Translations under genes and position numbers: made by a program | Shown: in pieces, positions 55,949 to 64,000 of the stretch | How positions within the stretch are numbered: the stretch's first letter is position 1 | Layout: every line of letters starts with the position of its first letter | NCBI GenBank assembly: GCA_949130485.1 | Contig: OX422184.1 | Coordinates: 2,398,336 to 2,462,335 of the forward strand | Direction: 5' to 3' | DNA length: 64,000 nucleotides | DNA from: Agelas oroides | Taxonomy: Eukaryota > Porifera > Demospongiae > Agelasida > Agelasidae | The notes under the pieces: generated by a model | The model's input: only the letters and a program-made list of their open reading frames with translations | Told to the model about the DNA's origin: nothing | Database searches by the model: none

Positions 55949-56584
55949 CCATCTCCACTAGCCTCGTTCCCAGGCCCATTCGAAAAATCGGAGAAAAGGG
56001 CCTGGTATCCACTGTTCACACATGCGCTTAATCAGTGTGTAAGGCCCATGTGAAATTATGCAAGGGTGTGTCAAATGACGGCCAATATCATGTGGTTATG
56101 AACTATGTTCCATATATCGGCTTTTATTGCCGAACGCCTTAGCGTGAGGCACATAATCGTGTGGGCGCGGCAGGCGCTTATGGGGCCTCAGTCTGAGGTT
56201 GTGCTTGTATGTATGTATGTCTGTCCGTAACGGGTTTACGACTTAAGTGTACGAGTTTACATATAGTTTACGTACCCTCCGGAACGTACCCCTCTTGTAC
56301 GCTAGAGCTCACGATACGATGGAGCAACGACGCCAGGCCAGAGAACGCGTCCAGAGGTACAAAAGACGTTTAATTGATGAAAGATGACAGTACGACAGTG
56401 AAAGGAGAAGACTTGCATGCCAGCAACGAAGCGATTCACTTCGCTCACTGATGGCCCGTGAACAGGATAGACAGAGAACAGCACGGCGCCGCCATAATTA
56501 AGCACATACGCAAACAGTAGATACCATGCAGGCCCTTTTCTCCGACTTTTCGAATGGCCCTGAGAACGAGGCTACCATCTCCAC
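55949..56584. mobile_element. 616-bp Mutator-like element with a basic repeat frame
   Basis: The element is 55959-56574; the ends TAGCCTCGTTCCCAGGCCC and CCTGAGAACGAGGCTA are inverted, with ATTCGAAAAATCGGAGAAAA mirrored inside. CCATCTCCAC (10 bp) lies on both sides. Inside, near 56319, a frame reads MEQRRQARERVQRYKRRLID, then after a stop SERRRLACQQRS and DRQRTARRRHN, an Arg-rich repeat reminiscent of STPR-type DNA-binding repeats in transposon proteins. Confidence 0.8.
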
Positions 56585-57154
56585 CCACCTTCCAAGAATA
56601 TCTTGAATGTATACAGGAATGAGCAAGTGTGATACGAAGTGTGCAAAACCAGTGGTTAAAGTATTTTGGTTCAACATTGTGTATCTAAATATAGCGTCAA
56701 ATACAACAGAACAAACCAGTGTGATCTTACTTAGTGGGCAAAACCAGTTACACTTATATAGGATTAAGGGTGGTTGGAACTAATTTGGGGCATGCATGAC
56801 CCATGTATCTCGGCAATAGATTGGCTTATAAACACACAGCCTGCTGCTAGTTTCGTATGGACTACTAAACACACGTACAAGTTTATGAGTCTGCCTTGTC
56901 CACAAGCTGAACAGTAGAGTGGCCAAGTCCAGACCTATTTGTTGATAAAACTTTTGGACGGAGTAACTCACTGACTTGGAACATCGTCTACAGAGCTGTT
57001 ATTACGAGAGGAATTCAATGACAGAACGTGTTTCATCATAAGACAAACAGAAGCATGCACTTCACAGTTATCACGGGCTTGCAGCGTATAATGCCTGGCT
57101 TTTCAGTGTGCCTATTTCGTGAAAAACGTTTCAAGTCCACTCCCTCAGGATGTC

Positions 57155-57757
57155 GCAAAGCATTAGCCTCGTTCCCAGGCTCTCTCAGCTAAGGACGGGG
57201 AGAGCCTGGTGCATTTTATCATGTGCGTGACGTCAAGGGTAGACACGACTTAATTACGTGGGGGTGGACTAAGCTGGGAGCCCATGCACGTTCACGCACA
57301 AGTGTTTTCAAGACTGCTACAGTCTTCTTTTCAGGTGAATATGGCCTTAGTGTGTTACCTTCGTCTTTGCAGTCAGCGATATATAGTTGTCCACGTGGAA
57401 CTAGTCCATTTCTTGAGTCAGTGGCGACAACTCGAACAACAACGACGCTAGCTTATAACACACAACAAATCATGAAATTTCTTGCCATTCAGCCCGTCAG
57501 GTGCCGTGTCTGACACTCTGAGAATCTACTACACCGGTCTACCTTGCAATTTACGGCAGTTTGTGTGCCATCATAGCTACGCATGTACTTGCCTCGATCA
57601 CGAACTCCAAAGGACGTGGGTGGAATTCCATGCGTGCCCACGTGCAATTAAGTCGTGTCTACCTCGTGTCTACCCTTGACGTCACGCACGTGATAAAATG
57701 TACCAGGCTCTCCCCCTCCTTAGCAGGGAGAGCCTGGGAACGAGGCTAGTAAAGCAT
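57155..57757. mobile_element. 585-bp Mutator-like element, 9-bp duplication
   Basis: The element is 57164-57748, TAGCCTCGTTCCCAGGCTCT to GCCTGGGAACGAGGCTA. Flanks GCAAAGCAT and GTAAAGCAT match at 8 of 9. Sub-terminal ACACGACTTAATTACGTGGG and its inverse (CACGTGCAATTAAGTCGTGT) extend the inverted repeats to more than 100 bp. Confidence 0.88.
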
Positions 57758-58765
57758 ACTTAAGTCCAATTCCGGTGAACACAGGCTGTATTTTACAGAG
57801 ATAATTATGTGAACCGCACTTAGGAATGTAAATGCAGATGCACCTGAGGCTTCCACTAAGTGGCTTTGGGTCATCAAAATAATTGCCCAGATTGTTTAAG
57901 GTTACGGGCTAGTAATTGCTCATTGAAAATATTACCTTCCTTTTCTTCATGCAGGATCCAGGCATGCATGCGTTTAACTTTACCCGCTGAAAAAGTTGCA
58001 TTAGCCTGTAACAGCTGTGCTGGTTAGGTGGGCAGAGCAGGCAATTTGATAGCAGTGCCTGAAGTCGACAGTCCGCATACAAAATACTGACTTTGGTGTC
58101 AGTTATTTCCTGTTGGAAGAACATCTTATATTACACTGTATTTGAATTCTATGAAGACAGCCGCAGGGCGGCTTGAAAAGTTTTCGCTGAGACGACTTAC
58201 CGTTTGTGAGATACGGCTAGATTTAGTTGCTTGGTCGATCGAAAACCACCTGGGTATTGGATAGAAACGCGCGTCACTCACTTTTCCCTGGCACACAGCG
58301 ACGAAGTTGCTCCAAGCTGCCCTCAAGTAAGTTGAGTATTACCCGTAGGTGTTGAAAAGTTGTACCTGCAATCCTCTCTGAAGACAAAATCTGACGCCAA
58401 AAGTCACGAACTTTGTCGTCGCCGCCCGCCTTAGTACGTTGTACATAAGAATTAATATTATACTGGTTAAATGGTACTCATAGTTCTGTTATATGTCGCT
58501 TCTATTGCGTGCTGTAACTGGTTCCCACGGAGAAAAGGAAGGTAATATTTTCATGAATATTAATGAGTAATTACTAGCCTTAATGACAACAGCTTTTTGC
58601 ATACATTTGGATCCGCACGGTTGTTAGTTACGACCACCCTTAAAAGTACTTTGGTTCGACTTTGATGCATGGAACCACTGTTTACGTCCTGAACATTCAA
58701 TCCATTTGGTCTCTGCCAGTTCAGGCATTCTACAAGTACAGTAGACACTTATCAGTTTGGTTGTT
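57758..58765. other. No gene recognised
   Basis: Short frames only. GGTAATATTTTC at ~58540 mirrors GAAAATATTACCTTCC at ~57924, and TTCCTGTTGG words occur, suggesting the borders of an unidentified ~620-bp inverted-repeat element. CACTTTTCCCTGGCACACAG and similar pieces are not identified. Confidence 0.35.
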
Positions 58766-58767
58766 TT

Positions 58768-59335
58768 GATCTATACTCTTCGCCTCATCCTCTTAAGAGG
58801 GAACATGGTGATGTGACCTTGTTCCAGGCATTTACTGTAAAGTTCTCTCATTTTGGCTGATCGAAACAAAGCAGTCCTGGCTGTTTCCCGAACACAGTAG
58901 CTGTGGCAAAAGCAATTGCAGACAACCCGCAGTCTTTCTCCCGTCCCTGCATTTGTACTTTCATGTACTTTAAATGAATTGCAGGCTGCTTTGTTGCAAG
59001 CAGAGCAACTATTTGTGCTTTGCAAAGCGTTGGGCAGCAGGAGTAAACTGAATCGTACACTTCTACTTGTGGATGATCATTACCCACTGTAGAGATAGTG
59101 AGCCAGTGCCCATGCCCATTGTGGAGAATCTGCACAAACTCCCCTCAGCTCAACATCAACATTCATTCACATGTAACGCTTTGAAGCCCTTGCATTGCTG
59201 GGTTGTCTTTCTTCAAGAGTGTCTGGGCTGTGTCCATTAGCGAATCTGTCAGCCAAGCTGTGGGGTTGAGCAGGATGTCCTGATCAGATATCGCCATATT
59301 CAGCTCTGGAAGCTATAACTTTTGCAACTGTAATG
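58768..59335 (-). pseudogene. Ulp1-like (C48) cysteine protease relic, transposon-type
   Basis: The minus strand reads NMAISDQDILLNPTAWLTDS, QTLLKKDNPAMQGFKAL, QILHNGHGHWLTISTVGND, VEVYDSVYSCCPTLCKAQ, PAIHLKYMKVQMQGREKDCG, SAIAFATATVFGKQPG and CLEQGHITMFPLKRMRRRV. GHW, YDS and DCG provide the His/Asp/Cys triad of Ulp1-type proteases. Such solitary C48 frames accompany MULE-type and other transposons in invertebrates. The pieces are not in one frame, so the copy is inactive. Confidence 0.65.
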
Positions 59336-59399
59336 GTTGTTTTAACTGGTAGACTTCAACAGTGATGGCATCTTTATAAAAACTCTGTCTCACGCGCTT

Positions 59400-60700
59400 C
59401 TGCCTTTGACAAAACGTTAAGTCTTGTGCTGCATTATTTCTGGGCTGGGTTGACGTTTAGGTGAGGGTGGGCTGGGTGGAAGTGGGCTCGGTTGATGGCT
59501 GGGCTGGGGTGGGACAGTGGGGCATGTATAACAAAAGTAGCAGACAATAACAGCACACCTGCAGTACATCAGTTCAAAGGGAGTGAACTGGGTGGACATC
59601 ATCATTGTGTTTTGATGTTCTGTAGGAAAAGAGCATCCGTCGATGAGTTTTGCTGCTTGTTCACCAGTTTCAGCAAGGATCGCTGTAGTGTTTGATTGTA
59701 GTGCTCAACCACACCGTTGGTTTGCGGGTGATAGGCTGTCGATATCCTATGCTCTGTCATAGTCTACGCAAAGAGACTGTTACCCACTCTGTTCACAAAC
59801 TCCCTTCCCTGACTGGAAATGGTGATCTTTGTACAGCCATACATACCTGCCAAAAAGGTATATGGTAATGAGAGCAGTCACCACATCTGTGGTGAGTAAG
59901 AAACTGGTTTTCCATACTGTAACAGTAGTCTCATTCCTCAGGGAGGAGCCTGGGAACTGTAGTTCTCAGCATCAGTACTTGCGTTTCATACAGAGTTACC
60001 TGCAGATCATTTGATACAAGAAAAGAGCTTCAGTGGTTTTATCTGGAAGTGCTTCTGCTTCTGGCCACTTAGAGAAGTAGTCCACCAGTAGCCTCGGTCC
60101 CAGGCCTCCCCTGTTTTACCTTCCGTTTGCGTTCACAATAATACACGGGAGCGGAAGGCCGGTGAAAAATGGGGAAGGCCTGGGAGCATTCATCATGTGA
60201 ATGACGTCAGGTGGACGCGATGTGGACGCGATTTGGACGTAGGGGGGAGGGTCCCAACTGCTAAAACAACGCACTGGACCATCCGTTCGAGCGCTCTACC
60301 GCTTTTACGGACTCCAGACCTTAGCGTGATGGAAACTACTCGTCTTAACCGGTAAGAAACTCGCTTTCAAGTTTAGTACGTATATATTTGAATATCGGCC
60401 CCTCCCCCCCTACGTCCACCTCGTGTCCACTCACGTGATGAATGCTCCCAGGCCTTCCCCGTTTTTCGCCGGTCTTCCGCTCCAGTGTATTATTGTGAAT
60501 GCAAACATAAGGTAAAAACGGGGGAGGCCTGGGAACAAGGCTAGTCCACCAGTGTAACAGTGTAGCGGTTTCCTGACTTAGGTCCAACTAGGTTGATTGC
60601 AACCTGGTAACAAATAATGCATGCGAGCCCTATGAGTACTATAACAGTAACAAGTATTACTTATCCAGAGTAGTGATTGGAAAGCCTATCAGATATTGGT
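59400..60700 (-). mobile_element. Old integrase-bearing element, broken fossil
   Basis: Minus-strand fragments correspond to a retroviral-type (rve, DDE) integrase core: DYFSKWPEAEALPDKT, then HRISTAYHPQTNGVVEHYNQ, then TQFTPFELMYCR. This could be a Ty3-like LTR element or an integrase-carrying DNA transposon (Ginger-type); no LTRs, reverse transcriptase or capsid are recognisable in the window. It is clearly broken, with several interruptions, and is further split by a younger Mutator-like MITE (60089-60543). The Ulp1-like relic just downstream on the same strand may belong to the same element. Confidence 0.6.
60080..60552. mobile_element. 455-bp Mutator-like element inside the integrase fossil, exact 9-bp duplication
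   Basis: The element is 60089-60543; TAGCCTCGGTCCCAGGCCT and AGGCCTGGGAACAAGGCTA are inverted, with inner ATTCACAATAATACACGGG-type arms extending the symmetry. GTCCACCAG occurs at 60080-60088 and 60544-60552. Confidence 0.9.
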
Positions 60701-60915
60701 TTTGCTGAAGGTAAGTGAAGATTGCATCGTAATCATGTTTCTGGTCAGCATCAGCCATACTTGGTCACGGTCTCATAGATAGTCTTCCAAACTGCTCTTG
60801 ACACTGAACTGATCTGTTCTTCCTGTTTCACACTTTAAAATTTGCATGGGATCCAACCTTGGTAAGATCGTCCTGTACAAATCCCATGTACACCATGGCG
60901 GCACCTGTGATCCTA

Positions 60916-61254
60916 GTTGTCTCCTAGTCTCGTGCCCAGACCCCACCCAGCTCACGCGAGGAGAAGGGGTCTGGTGTCACAAGTCGGAATGCTTGGGCTA
61001 GCTCCAGAAGCTTGGAGCGGCCAATGAAATCGCAGAGCAGCGTTTATTGGAATAACGCGGAAGCGAGAACAAGTACTTCAATCGTACCGCTCAAAGCGTG
61101 TTATGAGATTCATTATCCAACACTGATCAATTTGTAATTCTACACTAACAATTACAAGGCTTCAACACTTCCGCAAGCCCAAGGATTCAGGCTTGTGACA
61201 CCAGACCCTTTCCTCATGAGAGGGTTGGGTCTGGGCACGAGACTAGTTGTCTCC
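60916..61254. mobile_element. 321-bp Mutator-like MITE (TAGTCTCG ends), exact 9-bp duplication
   Basis: The element is 60925-61245, TAGTCTCGTGCCCAGACCCC to GGGTCTGGGCACGAGACTA. GTTGTCTCC flanks it at 60916-60924 and 61246-61254. Inner GGTCTGGTGTCACAAG / CTTGTGACACCAGACC is also inverted. Confidence 0.9.
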
Positions 61255-61644
61255 GATGGTACAACTAGTTGCTAAGCAACAGCCCAGCCAGTTCACATAG
61301 CAGAAGCCTCACAATCATTGTTGCTATAAGCAACTGTGCTAATCAGATCAATTATGATATATCGATACAAGCCAGCTGTACCATGGCTTCTTAATGGGTA
61401 TGGCGTGTTGTACCACCCTCAGTTAAGGTTACGATGAACAATCTGTGTGCGCGCTTATTTATAATTATATTCATGATGTGTACCCGCAAGTCCGAATACA
61501 TTCCTACCGTTACTAAGTTTGCGTCAATTTTAGCGAACTACTTTTATTTTCTGCGGAAGATAACAGCTCAACGGCCTTCCGTACTAAATTTTCGAGGTCG
61601 ACTCGTCAAGTTTGCCAAAAAAGTTCTGGACAAACCATCAGAAA

Positions 61645-61777
61645 ATGGCTTTTTCGGTCGTGGTTTACGAAGAATGCTACTCAAAATTTTATGTAGCGCC
61701 TACATTTCGAGCGCTGCTTGAAAATTGCCATCAACTCGACCTAGATACTTGTGCTAGGAGACTAGTAACCGAAAACA
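61645..61777 (+). CDS. Possible first coding exon of an unidentified gene
   Basis: The ATG in AAAATGG context opens MAFSVVVYEECYSKFYVAPT, FRALLENCHQLDLDTCARRL, VTEN and ends at phase 1 before the consensus donor GTGAGT (61778). Composition and the strong donor look gene-like. I recognise no domain and can see no downstream exon with certainty, so it may be a transposon exon or chance. Confidence 0.3.
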
Positions 61778-62935
61778 GTGAGTTTGACGGCCATCAGTAA
61801 GCAGATATATGACGCAAGAGAGTTTATGTGAAGGCTTTGTTCTGGATGGTGTGGATTATAAGCTGCTAGAGCTGTTATGACCAAAAGAGCATTGTGTATA
61901 GCCTGGTCTTCGGTATCTCCATAAGCTTTTGAAGCGCTAAAATACCTCCAAGCACTCTCGAGTTATAATACTGACATTCAAGCGCATTTATTGAATTCTA
62001 AGATAGGACAGGTTGTTCATTGTAACCTTAATAACTTCGCCCTCAGAAGTACATCATTAACCCTCGGATGGTACAATCGCCATACCCATTAAGAAGCCGT
62101 GGTACAACTATAACATGCCACTGAATACTGTTATAGAAGCCTTTGAAAAACACACTAGAAACTTACCATTGTATCAACAGCTACATTTTCTTTGTGTGAA
62201 AACTGGCAAATCGTCTACTGACTTCTTCTTCTTCTTTCCTTCTCTTTTGTAAGCCAGGCTAGCATGATAACAGCTGAAGCTATTACAACGATTCAAACGA
62301 GAAAGAACAGCATAAATCACCGGGTATTGTACTCACTACTTATCGTTATCGTAGAACTTGAACTATTCTGCAGTGATTCTCAAGCACTCCGATGTTAATG
62401 CTTAGTGCTATACCGCTATTTTGTTAGAATAACATGATTCATAGAAACTACACCCCCGGAAGCTCAACTGAGCACGAGTTCAGATAAGATGAGATGAAGA
62501 CGACAACAGCCAAGGTCAGGTGGTATTTAACGCAAAACATACAGAGGGGATGTGTGCTTGCTTCCAGGAGAAGTATTATAGGGTAGTCTATGTGTATTGT
62601 TAGAGCTGCTGTAAATGAAAGTGTATGTGAGGATTCCCACACTGAGCACGTGTAATTTGCAAGTGCAGCAGTTTCTCAGTTACTGAAGTCTTCTGTAACT
62701 TAATTGGTCAAATTGCTAGTCCTATAACTCACCTAGACACTAGGTACTTGATAGTTAGAACACTAGCTTGCGATCTAGAACACTAGCTAGCTGGCAACTT
62801 AGAACACTAGCCACCGATATTCAGTATTTCATTTCCAAATTTCAAATTTCAAATTTGGTCGTTTAAATGCAGATTGTACATCTTTACATACGGTACAAGT
62901 TTACGTAGAGTTGATGGTAGCATTTTGGTTGGTGT
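61778..62935. other. No gene recognised
   Basis: Contains GAACACTAGCTNGC-type direct repeats at 62756-62815 (three units of ~27 bp) and no supported exon. Confidence 0.4.
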
Positions 62936-62936
62936 C

Positions 62937-63188
62937 TTCCTATCCTCGTTGTGGCTGGGTCTTCACATCCTCCAATGCAGAGAGTAGCAGCCTATCGGTA
63001 GCTTGGTCCTCGAACTGCTCTAGTGCATCTAGTAGCACTGAGTTAACAGTGGCTTCATTCAAGGCCACGACACATGAGGAGGCGGCCACAGAAACTGGTA
63101 GTTGTTCAGCTCCTCTCACTCCATGTGAACTACTATTGGGTTCACCGAAAAATTCTCCCATAGACTTCGTCCCCACAGAGGTCACTTA
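62937..63188 (-). CDS. Possible terminal exon of a minus-strand gene
   Basis: The minus strand reads TSVGTKSMGEFFGEPNSSSH, GVRGAEQLPVSVAASSCVVA, LNEATVNSVLLDALEQFEDQ, ATDRLLLSALEDVKTQPQRG, stop. The amphipathic, Leu-rich and acidic character and an acceptor-like ACTTGATACTAAG just before suggest a real C-terminal exon. The family is not recognised. The opposite strand is also open but compositionally odd. Confidence 0.35.
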
Positions 63189-63505
63189 GTATCAAGTCGC
63201 AAGACTCCATTACAGCAACAGTTTGACGGTGAGTAGCTATAGTCTAAATCGGTTTGACACCACAGCGTTAGGTATCTATGGAATTATTATGATGGAAAGT
63301 ATTGTGGTGTCATTCCCATCTAGTTTGGTTGGTTTTTGAGGGTTCCATCCCTACATGTGCTTGTTTTCATTCAGAAAACTTTTTTGTGACTTTATATATA
63401 GTGTTGTGCATATTGTACATACTATGCAAAATTGATTGAGAAGTAAAGTGACATTACCTGTTGCTGCACACAAATTATCTTTAAATTGCAGAAGGGTAAA
63501 GGCTG

Positions 63506-63841
63506 GCAGTCTTTACCTGACCACAGGGACAGGCAATCTTCATTCTTCACCTGACCACGGGGACAGGTAATCTTCATTCTTCACCTGACCACGGGGACAG
63601 GCAATTCTCACCCTTCACCTGACCACGGGGACAGGCAATTCTCACCCTTCACCTGACCATGGAGACAGGCAATCTTCATTCTTTACCTAACTTCGGGTAC
63701 AGGCAATTTTCACCCTTCACCTGACCATGGGGACAGGCAATCTTCACTCTTCACCTGACCACAGGGACAGGTAATCTTCACTCTTCACCTGACCACAGGG
63801 ACAGGTAATCTTCACCTCACCAAGAGGCAGTCTTCACCTGG
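63506..63841. repeat. 34-bp minisatellite, about nine units
   Basis: The unit is TCTTCATTCTTCACCTGACC plus ACGGGGACAGGCAA, in near-perfect head-to-tail copies, with two higher-order variants (TCTTCATTC / TTCTCACCC) and two truncated units at the end. There are no distinct spacers, so it is not a CRISPR-like array. Confidence 0.92.
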
Positions 63842-64000
63842 TAAAATGATTTATTGGGAGTACTTTCACCGTCCCCAAATCACTGACACTAAACAAATCT
63901 TGCCTTTGCTTCGCAGTTCTTGACTGCTGGTGCAGGTAGGTAGTTTAGTCGTCTAAAGATGTTGCTAGTTCATCGATGTCTTCTCGGAGGGTGTACCACC

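Noticed and set aside
63506-63841. CRISPR-like array
   Set aside because: Units are directly abutting with no unique spacers, and the sequence is eukaryotic; it is a minisatellite.

Overview
The window looks like nuclear DNA of an early-branching animal, most likely a demosponge. The evidence is spliced genes with GT..AG introns that encode TIR, Death, CARD-like and SAM domains beside a metzincin protease, AATAAA signals, and a very dense population of small inverted-repeat DNA transposons. Phylum is inferred from this character; I cannot confirm it without a search.

Three multi-exon plus-strand genes can be assembled from splice phases. (1) 1976-10138: a TIR-Death gene of three exons, 259 codons, with TIR first and Death second (the reverse of MyD88). 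Two decayed partial copies of its Death exon follow at 11.2 and 12.1 kb. (2) 12693-41121: 'gene A', 17 coding exons, 792 codons, in the order CARD-like, Ser/Gln linker, Death, basic/acidic linkers, HExxHxxGxxH metzincin protease, coiled coil, repeated short linker exons, SAM, SAM. Every junction is in phase and the exon lengths sum to a multiple of three. (3) 45750-51369: 'gene B', a compact tandem paralogue (CARD-like, linkers, metzincin core, coiled coil, one SAM). It lacks the Death exon and has lost the exons for the N-terminal part of the protease domain. The CARD/Death-protease-SAM architecture is the candidate undescribed system: death-fold and SAM modules are recruitment domains, so the protein reads like a signalling-complex-tethered protease, by analogy with caspases but built on a zinc protease.

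Gene A is about five times longer than gene B mainly because its introns are stuffed with transposons. Much of the non-coding DNA is small elements ending in TAGCCTCG or TAGTCTCG. At least seven copies have exact or near-exact 9-bp target duplications, pointing to a Mutator-like family. There are also a hAT-like element with an 8-bp duplication nested in a foldback, a TA-targeting 2.4-kb element whose empty site is preserved in a tandem duplicate, tRNA-derived SINEs and several minisatellites.

From 51.4 kb to the end no intact gene is convincing. The stretch holds a decayed MULE-associated (CaRF-like) gene, an Ulp1-like C48 protease relic and an old integrase-bearing element on the minus strand, a possible first exon of a plus-strand gene (61.6 kb), a possible terminal exon of a minus-strand gene (63 kb) and a 34-bp minisatellite.
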